49,711 nucleotides of DNA from UMGS1484 sp045593325 (GTDB taxonomy: Bacteria; Bacillota; Clostridia; Oscillospirales; Acutalibacteraceae), in assembly GCA_045593325.1 (NCBI GenBank), contig JAZNWL010000061.1:1-49711 (forward strand), read 5' to 3'. A model generated the notes under the pieces. The model made no database searches, was not told the DNA's origin, and was given only the letters and a program-made list of their open reading frames with translations. This document shows, piece after piece, positions 41,268 to 49,352 of the stretch. Position 1 is the stretch's first letter; each line of letters starts with the position of its first letter. Made by a program: the position numbers and the translations under genes.

Positions 41268-42806
41268 ATGAATTTTATTAAATTCGTTGAACAAATACCT
41301 AATATAACGATTGCGAAAAGAATAGCATCAGCATATGTTGCTGACTACAGACGGTTAGAACTAGATGAGATAAAGAGTTTTTTAATAAAAACCGAAAAAC
41401 AATATACTTCGTATGACAATATATGCGCCCGTTTGGAGGAATTGAAACTTGATAGTAATCGGGCGGTTAGAATAATTGCCCCCATTTTGTTGCGTGATTA
41501 TTTGCTTGATCAAGATGACTTTATTTCCCCTTGTAAAGAAACGGATACTGCCATTTTGAACTACGAAAAAACTATAATTGATGAGTCAAATGATTTTGAT
41601 ATAAATAAAATTTCTAAAGATTTGGCATTGTTTAAACACATGCTTGATACAGCTTGGGCATTTAATGATGATATTAGTATTGATGAAAAAAACCTGCTGG
41701 AATCTTTAAGAAAATATTTATCAATTAGCATCAGGGAACAGCAAATTTTAGAGGCGAAGTCCGGCCGGTTCCCCAATTTTGAAAACAGTTTGCATACATA
41801 TGATGATATTGATATTGCAAGAAGAACTTTACAAGCCAAAGGATTGATCGTTTGTATAAAAAATTCAGAAGGAATTATGTGTGATATGATCCCTGATGAT
41901 ATTGCAAAGGAAATTCGTCGGTATTATAGCATAGAAATTCGTTCATATGGATATGAAAAATTGGTCGATTATGTTGTCAAGAAGACAAAAAAACAATATT
42001 TGATTGATATAGTCGATAAGGCCAGCAAGCATTATAAAAAAGCTAATATCGAGATATCTAACAATCCCAAAGTGAACGAATTAAAAACTGTAATTTTAAA
42101 ATCTGTGCAACCTTCAAATTTGATCGGAGGTTTTTCTGCTTATGACGGAATGAATGTTGAAGAACTTTCGAACTGGTGTGGGGAATTAGGACTAAGCGTT
42201 TCAGGCACCAAGAAGGTTTTGATTGATAGAATTATGGTTTATTACGATTCAATTCGTCGAATAGAGTTGAAGACAGAAGATACAAGAGAAAAACTTGTTT
42301 CAGTTTACAATGAACTAGCAAGACGCGACTTGAAATTTTTACGGGCAAACAATATTATTGATAAAGATTTGCAGTGTGAGCATTATTTTGAGGAAGCAAC
42401 CAATTATATATTTGAAAAAATGCTGTTGAATAAGCCGTTGACATTAACAGGCACTGAGCACCCTGACGGAAAACTATCGTTTAAAGACAAGTATATAATG
42501 TGGGACAATAAATCAAAGGAGACACCTGTAAATCTCAAGGATCACATACAGCAGTTTGATCGTTATATAAAGAATTCAGAAAAAGATGTTGTTGTGTTTA
42601 TGGTTATTGCTCCTGACTTTACTTCGCAAAGCGTACAAGAATGCGTAGATTATTCCTTGAATAACGACACACAAATATTGTTAATAACCTCCAACGAGCT
42701 GAAAACCGTAGCGGAGACATGGAGTAAAAAACACGATGGCGAAATATTTAACTTAGGATATTTTAAGCAAAATGGTAGATTTGACATTAAGCTTTTGAAC
42801 TTATGA
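41268..42806 (+). CDS. Putative SAP-domain protein with FokI-like (PD-(D/E)XK) nuclease domain
   Basis: 512 residues, AT-rich. Residues about 115-165 form a helical acidic segment that could be TerB-like (HMLDTAWAFNDDISIDEKNL); residues about 297-327 fit a SAP DNA-binding motif (VEELSNWCGELGLSVSGTKK). The C-terminal part shows a PD-X12-DXK nuclease signature: HPDG with Pro399-Asp400, then MWDNKSK with Asp413 and Lys415, inside a segment that recalls the FokI cleavage domain (PDG, DTK, then QxxxxxRY; here QQFDRYI). No methyltransferase or helicase partner is adjacent. Two promoters and a strong ribosome site suggest a functional stand-alone gene. Role in defence or DNA processing is inference; no named family is recognised over the full length. 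Confidence 0.65.
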   Translation: MNFIKFVEQIPNITIAKRIASAYVADYRRLELDEIKSFLIKTEKQYTSYDNICARLEELKLDSNRAVRIIAPILLRDYLLDQDDFISPCKETDTAILNYEKTIIDESNDFDINKISKDLALFKHMLDTAWAFNDDISIDEKNLLESLRKYLSISIREQQILEAKSGRFPNFENSLHTYDDIDIARRTLQAKGLIVCIKNSEGIMCDMIPDDIAKEIRRYYSIEIRSYGYEKLVDYVVKKTKKQYLIDIVDKASKHYKKANIEISNNPKVNELKTVILKSVQPSNLIGGFSAYDGMNVEELSNWCGELGLSVSGTKKVLIDRIMVYYDSIRRIELKTEDTREKLVSVYNELARRDLKFLRANNIIDKDLQCEHYFEEATNYIFEKMLLNKPLTLTGTEHPDGKLSFKDKYIMWDNKSKETPVNLKDHIQQFDRYIKNSEKDVVVFMVIAPDFTSQSVQECVDYSLNNDTQILLITSNELKTVAETWSKKHDGEIFNLGYFKQNGRFDIKLLNL

Positions 42807-42820
42807 GTTAAATGTTCAGC

Positions 42821-42859
42821 AAATAGAGTTATCTCTTTTTTTAGAGATAACTCTATTTG
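42821..42859. terminator. 17-bp perfect hairpin after the nuclease gene
   Basis: CAAATAGAGTTATCTCT pairs perfectly with AGAGATAACTCTATTTG around a TTTTT loop. No T run follows, but the stem begins 14 nt after the stop and probably ends transcription. Confidence 0.7.
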
Positions 42860-42926
42860 TATACAGACCTTGAAAAACTCGTTAAAAAATGGTATATTGA
42901 TAGTGTAAATTTTGGCAAAACGACAG

Positions 42927-42976
42927 CCTCCCTCTGATGAGGGAGGTGGCAAAACGAAGTTTTGACGGAGGGAGAG
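42927..42976 (+). repeat. Left inverted-repeat arm of the DUF559 cassette
   Basis: Hairpin 1: CCTCCCTC-TGAT-GAGGGAGG. Hairpin 2: CAAAAC-GAA-GTTTTG (42950-42964). Inner end GGAGGGAGAG, which also provides the ribosome site of the DUF559 gene. Confidence 0.85.
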
Positions 42977-42979
42977 AAA

Positions 42980-43348
42980 ATGAAACCATATAATAAAGAA
43001 AATATCCCTCTTGCAAAAGTTTTAAGAAAGAATATGACTCCATGGGAACGGAAATTGTGGTATGAATTTTTAAGGCAGTATCCTGTAAGATTTCAAAGGC
43101 AAAAGGCGATTGGAAGTTATATTGTGGATTTTTATTGTGCAAAAGCAAAACTTGTAATTGAACTTGACGGTGGAGGGCATTACACACCCGAACAGATTGC
43201 AAAAGACAGGCTTCGTACCCAAGAATTAGAAAATATGAATTTAACAGTATTAAGAATTTGCAATTTAGATATTGATCGTAATTTTAACGGTGTGTGTCAA
43301 CATATCGACTTAACTGTAAAAAATCTCTCCCTCAGTCAGCTTCGCTGA
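42980..43348 (+). CDS. DUF559 (Vsr/PD-(D/E)XK-like) endonuclease-domain protein
   Basis: 122 residues, from ATG 42980 behind GGAGGGAGAG. Typical DUF559 pattern: LRKNMTPWERKLWYEFLR, VRFQRQKAIGSYIVDFYC with the metal-binding Asp, LVIELDGGGHYTPEQIAKDR with Glu and Asp, and the final strand LTVLRICNLDI. The fold is that of Vsr-like nucleases; biochemical function is unproven for most members. The gene sits inside two inverted repeats: its ribosome site lies in the left arm, and its last eight codons (LSLSQLR and stop) lie in the right arm. AT-rich like the preceding nuclease gene. Confidence 0.87.
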   Translation: MKPYNKENIPLAKVLRKNMTPWERKLWYEFLRQYPVRFQRQKAIGSYIVDFYCAKAKLVIELDGGGHYTPEQIAKDRLRTQELENMNLTVLRICNLDIDRNFNGVCQHIDLTVKNLSLSQLR

Positions 43349-43373
43349 CAGCTCCCTCATCAGAGGGAGCCGA
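43325..43373 (-). repeat. Right inverted-repeat arm of the DUF559 cassette
   Basis: Mirror image of the left arm. Hairpin 1 is identical (CTCCCTCATCAGAGGGAG, 43352-43369). Hairpin 2 is GTCAGC-TTC-GCTGAC (43335-43349): same position, stem length and loop as the left arm, but a different stem sequence. It contains the DUF559 stop codon. Confidence 0.85.
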
Positions 43374-43410
43374 GGATTAAATTTGTGCAAAAAAAGGGGG
43401 TGACACCGCT

Positions 43411-45447
43411 ATGAATCGGGACTATTTACAAAAGGAAATTTGTTATCTGAAAGGGGTAGGGCCGCAACGGGCGGCTTTGCTTGCCAAGTTGGGAATTTAC
43501 ACCGTGGGAGATTTGTTGGAATACTATCCCCGGGATTATCTGGATCTGACTCAAACCGTTGGGGTGTCGTCTGCTCCCTTTGAAGAAAAGTGTTGCGTGA
43601 AGGGGCAAGTGGTTGCTCCCGCCCAGGAGAGGATTCTTTCCGGTGGTCGGCGGTTATACACCCTGCTTGCCTATGACGGACGGGATACCTTTCGGGTGGT
43701 GTTTTTCAATGCCCGTTACACGGCTCTTTCCCTGAAACGGGGAGAAACCTATCTGTTTTACGGTAAGGTGGGGGGCAGTTTTTCCCAGCGGGAAATGACC
43801 TCGCCCCAGGTGTTCCCTGTGGAAGGCGGAGGCTTGCTTCCTGTGTACCCCCTGACCGCAGGGCTTACCAATAAAAACCTCACCGCTTTGATGAAAAATG
43901 CCTTTTCAGGGTTGCCTGCTCCTTTGCAGGATTGGTTGCCCTCTTCCATGGTGAAAGAATATGGGCTTTTGGATCTGCATGGGGCGGTGGAACACATTCA
44001 TTTCCCCCGTTCCTTACAGGAGGCAACTGCCGCACGGAAACGATTGATTTTTGAAGAACTATTGGTGCTTCGGTTGGGCATGTGGCGGTTAAAAGGCGCC
44101 AACCGCGGGGTGACCCAGGTGCAGATTCTGCGGGATTTTTCTCCAGAATTCTGGAGTAGTTTGCCCTTTACGCCCACGGGTGCTCAACGGCGGGTAACTG
44201 AAGAAGCCCTGGCGGATCTGGAAAAAGCCATTCCCATGAGCCGCCTGGTGCAAGGGGACGTTGGTTCGGGAAAAACCGCCGTTGCCGCCGCCCTTTGCCA
44301 TAGCGTGGCAAAGAACCGTTATCAATGTGCGGTGATGGCACCCACCGAAATTTTAGCCACCCAACATTTTGAAACCTTTTCCCAATTTTTAGCCCCCTTT
44401 GGCATCACGGTGGGGTTGCTGACCGGCTCTATGAAAACCAAGGAAAAACGGGCAGTGCTGGAAGGGCTTGCCGACGGTTCGGTGCAGGTGGCAGTGGGGA
44501 CCCATGCCCTGCTGGAAGACAATGTGGTGTTTCAAAGTTTAGGGTTGGTGGTTACCGATGAACAACACCGTTTCGGGGTTGCCCAACGGGCAAAATTAGC
44601 GGCAAAGGGGCAAGACCCTCACCTGCTGGTTATGTCTGCCACGCCCATTCCCCGCACCCTTGCCATGATGATCTACGGGGACCTGGACGTTTCGGTGCTG
44701 GATGAATTGCCTCCGGGTCGGCAACGGGTGGACACCTATGCGGTGCCTTCCTCTTACCGCCCTCGGATCTATGAATATATCCGCAAATTTTTGAAGGACG
44801 GCCAGCAGGCTTACGTGGTTTGCCCCCTGGTGGAAGAAGGGGAAGAACCGTCCGATCTGGTTTCGGCAGAGGAATACCAAAAGCAGTTACAAAAGGTATT
44901 TTCCCGCTATCACGTGGGGCTGTTGCACGGCAAAATGAAACCCAAGGACAAGGAAAAGGTGATGGGGGAATTTGCCGCAGGTACCATTCACATTCTGGTT
45001 GCCACCACCGTGGTGGAAGTAGGGGTGGACGTGCCAAACGCCAATATTATGGTGGTGGAAAATGCCGAGCGGTTCGGGCTTTCCCAGTTGCACCAATTAC
45101 GGGGACGGGTTGGCAGAGGCACCAAAGCGGCCAGTTGTGTTCTCATTTCCGACAACAAAGGGGAATACAACCAAAAACGCTTGCAGGTGCTGAAAAGTAC
45201 CAACGACGGTTTTAAAATCGCCGATGAAGATTTGAAATTGCGGGGTCCCGGAGACTTTTTCGGAGACCGCCAACACGGCTTACCCCAACTGAAATTGGCA
45301 GATCTGCTGACTGATACCAGAGAACTGACCCTGTCGGCAGAAGCCGCCACACGGGTAATTCGGGATGACCCTGCCTTGGCGAAGCCTGAGCACCGGGGGT
45401 TAAAACAAGCGGTGGACCGTTTGTGCAAACAAGTTTATATTCCCTGA
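43411..45447 (+). CDS. recG: ATP-dependent DNA helicase RecG
   Basis: 678 residues, usual length. The N-terminal wedge domain begins with KGVGPQRAALLAKLGI; helicase motifs follow: GDVGSGKT (282-289), MAPTEILATQHF, DEQHRFGVAQR (383-393), VMSATPIPRTLAM, LLHGKMKPKDKEKVM, ATTVVEVGVDVPNA and QLRGRVGRG. RecG remodels stalled replication forks and branch-migrates Holliday junctions. Ribosome site GGGGGTGA precedes the ATG. The DUF559 cassette lies directly upstream and may have separated recG from an earlier promoter. Confidence 0.97.
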   Translation: MNRDYLQKEICYLKGVGPQRAALLAKLGIYTVGDLLEYYPRDYLDLTQTVGVSSAPFEEKCCVKGQVVAPAQERILSGGRRLYTLLAYDGRDTFRVVFFNARYTALSLKRGETYLFYGKVGGSFSQREMTSPQVFPVEGGGLLPVYPLTAGLTNKNLTALMKNAFSGLPAPLQDWLPSSMVKEYGLLDLHGAVEHIHFPRSLQEATAARKRLIFEELLVLRLGMWRLKGANRGVTQVQILRDFSPEFWSSLPFTPTGAQRRVTEEALADLEKAIPMSRLVQGDVGSGKTAVAAALCHSVAKNRYQCAVMAPTEILATQHFETFSQFLAPFGITVGLLTGSMKTKEKRAVLEGLADGSVQVAVGTHALLEDNVVFQSLGLVVTDEQHRFGVAQRAKLAAKGQDPHLLVMSATPIPRTLAMMIYGDLDVSVLDELPPGRQRVDTYAVPSSYRPRIYEYIRKFLKDGQQAYVVCPLVEEGEEPSDLVSAEEYQKQLQKVFSRYHVGLLHGKMKPKDKEKVMGEFAAGTIHILVATTVVEVGVDVPNANIMVVENAERFGLSQLHQLRGRVGRGTKAASCVLISDNKGEYNQKRLQVLKSTNDGFKIADEDLKLRGPGDFFGDRQHGLPQLKLADLLTDTRELTLSAEAATRVIRDDPALAKPEHRGLKQAVDRLCKQVYIP

Positions 45448-45451
45448 TATA

Positions 45452-45492
45452 ACAAAAACAGTCATTCGGAAATGGGAATGGCTGTTTTTGTA
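45452..45492 (+). terminator. Rho-independent terminator after recG
   Basis: ACAAAAACAGTCATTC pairs with GAATGGCTGTTTTTGT (one T-G wobble), the T run being part of the right arm. Confidence 0.85.
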
Positions 45493-45543
45493 TATCAAGG
45501 CGAATTTTGTAGCAAAAAAGTTATAGATTTTGTGTTTTTTTCC

Positions 45544-45572
45544 TTGCAATACGGGTGGTTTTATGTCATAAT
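45544..45572 (+). promoter_or_regulatory. Probable promoter of the uronate/sugar cluster
   Basis: TTGCAA (45544-45549), 17 nt, CATAAT (45567-45572); a GATAAT follows directly. Moderate match. Confidence 0.5.
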
Positions 45573-45623
45573 GATAATTGTAAAAAATTGGGGTGATATG
45601 CCCCTGTTTTTAGGAGTGAAAAT

Positions 45624-46478
45624 ATGGCAGAGTTAATTCTTTCGTCCTTTGCGGACGAAGCGTCTCCCATGCTGGAGGAACAATTTGAAGCATCCAAAGC
45701 CCATGGGTTCCGTTACATTGAAGTGCGGGGCGTTGACGATAAAAACATGGCAGATTACACGGTGGAAGAAGCCAAAGAGGTTGCCCGTCGTTTTGCCGAT
45801 GCAGGCATCGGTGTTTCGGCATTGGGTTCTCCCTTTGGAAAGATCGACATTACCGACGATTTTGAACCCCACCTGGAACATATGAAAAAAGGCTTGGAAA
45901 TTGCCAACATTTTAGGCACCAAACGGGTGCGGATGTTCAGTTTCTTCATGCCCAAAGGGGGAAATCCCGATGACTACCGTACTCCCGTTATGGAACGGTT
46001 GGACAAAATGGCAGATCTGTGCAAAGAAGCCGGGCTTCTTTGTTGCCATGAAAACGAAAAGGACATTTACGGCGACACCATTGCCCGTACCCTGGACGTT
46101 TTGAAAACCTTTGAAGGGCGCATTGTTGGGGTGTTTGACCCTGCCAACTTTGTGCAATGCGAAGAAGATACCTTAAAAGCCTGGGAAACCCTGGCTCCCT
46201 ACATTAACTACATTCACATTAAAGATTGCAAAACCGACGGAACCATTGTTCCCGCAGGGAAAGGGGCAGGGCATATTCCCGAGATCATCAAGGCTTACAG
46301 CCAACGTGACGGGGAAAAATTCGTCACTCTGGAACCCCATCTGATGGAATTTTCCGGGCTTCAGGCTCTGGAAAAAGACGGTGCCAGCATGCTTCGTCAC
46401 GAATACACCTTCGACAATAACCGTCAGGCCTTTGACTTTGCCGTTGGGTGTTTAAAAGAAATTATTGGCTCTCTTTGA
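45624..46478 (+). CDS. Sugar phosphate isomerase/epimerase family (TIM barrel) protein
   Basis: 284 residues of the xylose-isomerase-like TIM barrel family. Metal-binding residues are seen in YIEVRGVDDKN (Glu), CCHENEKDIYG (Glu, with His), VFDPANFVQ (Asp), YIHIKDCK (His and Asp) and VTLEPHL (Glu). Members epimerise or isomerise keto sugars or inositols. AGGAG precedes the start. It is followed 34 nt later by a Gfo/Idh oxidoreductase gene, and further by uxaC and uxuA, so it likely feeds sugar-acid or related catabolism. Substrate unknown. Confidence 0.87.
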   Translation: MAELILSSFADEASPMLEEQFEASKAHGFRYIEVRGVDDKNMADYTVEEAKEVARRFADAGIGVSALGSPFGKIDITDDFEPHLEHMKKGLEIANILGTKRVRMFSFFMPKGGNPDDYRTPVMERLDKMADLCKEAGLLCCHENEKDIYGDTIARTLDVLKTFEGRIVGVFDPANFVQCEEDTLKAWETLAPYINYIHIKDCKTDGTIVPAGKGAGHIPEIIKAYSQRDGEKFVTLEPHLMEFSGLQALEKDGASMLRHEYTFDNNRQAFDFAVGCLKEIIGSL

Positions 46479-46512
46479 GTCTGTTTGCATTGAATTGCAG
46501 GAGGAATTTATT

Positions 46513-47664
46513 ATGGAAAAAGTACGTCTTGGTATTATCGGTATCGGTAACATGGGTTCTGCCCACACCAAAAACTTAACTGAAGGCTTGGTTCCCGAAA
46601 TGGAACTGGTCGCCGCTTGCGACATCAATCCCGCTCGTCTGGACTGGATGAAAGAAAAACATCCCGAAGTACAATGCTTCGCCACCACCGACGAATTGTT
46701 TGATGCTCACGTTTGCGACGCGATCCTGGTTGCCACCCCTCACTATGACCATCCCCGTTTGGTGATCGAAGGACTGCAAAAAGGCTATGACAGGATGAGC
46801 GAAAAACCCGCAGGGGTTTACACCAAAGCCGTTCGTGAAATGAACGAAGTTGCCGCCAAGAGCGACAAAAAATTCGGTATCATGTTTAACCAACGCACCG
46901 CTCCCGTTTACCGCAAAATGAAAGAAATGGTAGAAAACGGCGACTTGGGCGAAATCAAACGTACCAACTGGATCATTACCGACTGGTATCGCGGTCAGGA
47001 CTATTATGATTCCGGCGCATGGCGTGCCACTTGGGACGGTGAAGGCGGCGGTGTTCTGCTGAATCAATGCCCCCACAACCTGGACCTGTGGCAATGGATC
47101 TGCGGTATGCCTTGTAAAGTAGATTCTCACCTGCATTTCGGGAAATGGCATAACATCGAAGTAGAAGATGACGTTACCACTTACGTGGAATATCCCAACG
47201 GCGCCACCGGCGTATTCATCACCTCCACCGGTGATGCCCCCGGTACCAACCGTTTTGAAATTTTGGGTTCCAAAGGGAAATTGGTTTGCGAAGACGGCAG
47301 ACTTACTTTCTACAAAAACGAAATGGACGAACGGGAATTTTGCTTCAGCGGCGTTCCCGGCTTCACCGCTTTGAAATATGAAAAAGAAGAAATTCCCTTT
47401 GAAGGTTGGGGCGAACAACACGTTGGCGTTCTCAAAGCCTTTGCCGCTCAGATTCTTCGCGGGGAAGACCCCATCGCCAAAGGGGAAGAAGGCATTAACG
47501 GTTTGACCCTTTCCAATGCCATGCACCTTTCCGCCTGGACCGGCAAACCCGTAACCCTTCCTTTGGATGAAGATCTGTACTTGGCAGAACTCAACAAACG
47601 CCGTGCTACCTCTGTGAAAAAAGAAGTAGAAGGCAAGGTAATGGATACCACTGGTACTTATTAA
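46513..47664 (+). CDS. Gfo/Idh/MocA-family oxidoreductase
   Basis: 383 residues from ATG 46513 behind AGGAGG; an upstream in-frame start at 46465 overlaps the isomerase gene and is not supported. Rossmann motif LGIIGIGNMGSAHTKNL, catalytic-domain signature MSEKPAGVYTKAVREM, then FNQRTAPVYRKMKEMVENGD and WDGEGGGVLLNQCPHNLDL. NAD(P)-dependent oxidation of a sugar or polyol is expected. It forms a pair with the TIM-barrel isomerase gene, an arrangement common in inositol or rare-sugar catabolism. The C-terminal 30 residues are hydrophilic and lysine-rich. Confidence 0.88.
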   Translation: MEKVRLGIIGIGNMGSAHTKNLTEGLVPEMELVAACDINPARLDWMKEKHPEVQCFATTDELFDAHVCDAILVATPHYDHPRLVIEGLQKGYDRMSEKPAGVYTKAVREMNEVAAKSDKKFGIMFNQRTAPVYRKMKEMVENGDLGEIKRTNWIITDWYRGQDYYDSGAWRATWDGEGGGVLLNQCPHNLDLWQWICGMPCKVDSHLHFGKWHNIEVEDDVTTYVEYPNGATGVFITSTGDAPGTNRFEILGSKGKLVCEDGRLTFYKNEMDEREFCFSGVPGFTALKYEKEEIPFEGWGEQHVGVLKAFAAQILRGEDPIAKGEEGINGLTLSNAMHLSAWTGKPVTLPLDEDLYLAELNKRRATSVKKEVEGKVMDTTGTY

Positions 47665-47892
47665 ACGACTGCAATAACGGCACAGGAACATATGTGCAGG
47701 AAATAAACAGGTTTTTTGCGACAGATGTGAAACATATCTGCTCATAAACTTTGTGTATGAACAATCAAACAATGGGGGGATTGTCGAAATCCCCCATTGT
47801 TTGCACATATTTGCCTTTTTTTTCACCACTCGACGTATCACAACGCCTTCGGGTGAAAGAAAAGGTCATCCTGCACCATTCTTGCAGTCGTT
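47664..47892. repeat. Imperfect inverted repeat bracketing the gap before uxaC
   Basis: AACGACTGCAA (47664-47674) recurs inverted as TTGCAGTCGTT (47882-47892), and the similarity runs on for about 23 nt with four mismatches. The 229-bp interval holds a terminator-like hairpin and a TTTCACC/GGTGAAA pair, and no gene. It may be a small non-autonomous element or a leader fold. Confidence 0.45.
47766..47822 (+). terminator. Probable terminator after the oxidoreductase gene
   Basis: CAAACAATGGGGG (47766-47778) pairs with CCCCCATTGTTTG (47791-47803). A T run follows at 47815-47822, a little apart from the stem. Confidence 0.65.
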
Positions 47893-47938
47893 GTTTTGTT
47901 TGAGTATTTAGTCTTTTGTCTTGAAAGGATGAAACCCC

Positions 47939-49339
47939 ATGAGAAAAGGTTTTTTTGATGACCGCTATTTGCTGGACAGCGATACAGCGGCGCAGTTGTA
48001 TAACGATTATGCCAAAGACCTTCCCATTTACGACTATCACTGTCACCTGTCTCCCAAAGACATTGCAGAAGATAGAGTGTACGAAAACATTGGGGAACTT
48101 TGGTTGGAATGTGACCACTACAAATGGCGCATGATGCGGGCTTGCGGCGTACCGGAAGAAAAAATTACCGGGTCCGCTTCCTGGCATGACAAATTCATTG
48201 CCTTTGCTTCCATCATGCCCCGTATTATCGGCAGTCCCGTTTACCATTGGGCACATCTGGAATTGAAAGTTTATTTCGACATTGTAATGCCCATGAACGA
48301 AAAATCTGCTGAAGAAATCTGGGAAAAAGCCAATGCCAAAATGGCTGACGGCAGTTTTTCCGCCAGAAAACTCATTGCAGGCTCCAACGTGGAAGCCTTG
48401 TGCACCACCGACGATCCTGCCGACACTTTGGAATATCACAAAGCCATTGCGGCGGACAACTCCTTCCCCGTAAAGGTGCTGCCTTCCTTCCGTCCCGATA
48501 TGATCTGCACCGGGCTGATGAACAAAGGCTTTGTCGATTATCTGGCAAAACTGGAAACCGTTTCGGGTATGGAAGTTAAGGATTTCGATTCCTTCCTGGC
48601 TGCTGTGGAAAGCCGTTTGGATTTCTTTGTGGAAAACGGATGCAAGGTCAGCGATATCAGCCTTGGTTCTTTGGCTGACAAAACCGCCACCTATGAAGAA
48701 GCCAAAGCCGCTTTTGAAACCGTATTGAAGGGTGGGGCAGTAACCCCCGCTGAAAGTGATGCCTATTGTGATTATATGCTTCGCCGTATGGCAAAGGGCT
48801 ACGCCGCCAAAGGGATGGCAATGCAACTGCATTTTTCCGCCATCCGCAACAACAATACCGCTCGGTTTGCCGCTTTAGGGGCTGACTGTGGGAATGACTC
48901 GGTTGGTCCTGCCATTTCGGTGGCTGCTTTGGGTCGGTTCCTGGATGCCATTGAAAAAGACGGTGGCTTGCCCAAGACTATTGTTTACACCCTGAACGAA
49001 GCCCAATACTATGAATTGGCTACCATGATCGGCAACTTCTGGGGCGAGGTTCCCGGAAAATTGCAACTGGGCGCCGCCTGGTGGTTCTGCGATCACGTGG
49101 AAGGCATTAAAAATCAACTGAAAATGGCAACCGCTTCGGGCGCTTTGGGCACCTTCAACGGTATGCTCACCGACAGCCGTTCCTTCACCTCTTATCCCCG
49201 TCACGATTTCTTCCGCCGCATTTTATGCAGTTACATTGCAGGATTTGTGGATCGGGGAGAATATGATCCTGACGGTGACGGACTGAAAAAATTGGTTACC
49301 GATATTTGTATCGACAACATCAGAAACTATTTAAAATAA
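47939..49339 (+). CDS. uxaC: Glucuronate isomerase
   Basis: 466 residues, standard length. The N-terminus has the metal-site motif IYDYHCHLSPKDIAED, and the protein shows the family segments WEKANAKM, ALCTTDDPADTLEYH, GMAMQLHFSAIRNNN, LPKTIVYTLNEAQYYE and SRSFTSYPRHDFFRRILC. It converts D-glucuronate to D-fructuronate (and galacturonate to tagaturonate) in the hexuronate pathway. GAAAGGATG precedes the ATG. uxuA begins 13 nt downstream, so both are one transcription unit. Confidence 0.97.
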   Translation: MRKGFFDDRYLLDSDTAAQLYNDYAKDLPIYDYHCHLSPKDIAEDRVYENIGELWLECDHYKWRMMRACGVPEEKITGSASWHDKFIAFASIMPRIIGSPVYHWAHLELKVYFDIVMPMNEKSAEEIWEKANAKMADGSFSARKLIAGSNVEALCTTDDPADTLEYHKAIAADNSFPVKVLPSFRPDMICTGLMNKGFVDYLAKLETVSGMEVKDFDSFLAAVESRLDFFVENGCKVSDISLGSLADKTATYEEAKAAFETVLKGGAVTPAESDAYCDYMLRRMAKGYAAKGMAMQLHFSAIRNNNTARFAALGADCGNDSVGPAISVAALGRFLDAIEKDGGLPKTIVYTLNEAQYYELATMIGNFWGEVPGKLQLGAAWWFCDHVEGIKNQLKMATASGALGTFNGMLTDSRSFTSYPRHDFFRRILCSYIAGFVDRGEYDPDGDGLKKLVTDICIDNIRNYLK

Positions 49340-49352
49340 GGAGAAATGTATC

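Larger units (their letters stand above)
42927..43373 (+). mobile_element. Putative DUF559 nuclease cassette bounded by inverted repeats
   Basis: The DUF559 gene is framed by two arms of about 50 bp (42927-42976 and 43325-43373) in inverted orientation. Each arm holds an outer hairpin with the identical 18-mer CTCCCTCTGATGAGGGAG, then a second hairpin with 6-bp stem and GAA loop, then GAGGGAGAG facing the gene. Flanks carry a possible imperfect duplication, TAAATTTTGGCAAAA (42906) and TAAATTTGTGCAAAA (43378), 13 of 15 identical. No transposase is present. Confidence 0.6.

Noticed and set aside
41268..43348. A two-nuclease restriction-modification or defence operon
   Set aside because: There is no methyltransferase. 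A 17-bp hairpin and the inverted-repeat arm separate the two genes, so co-transcription is unlikely and a joint system is not supported.
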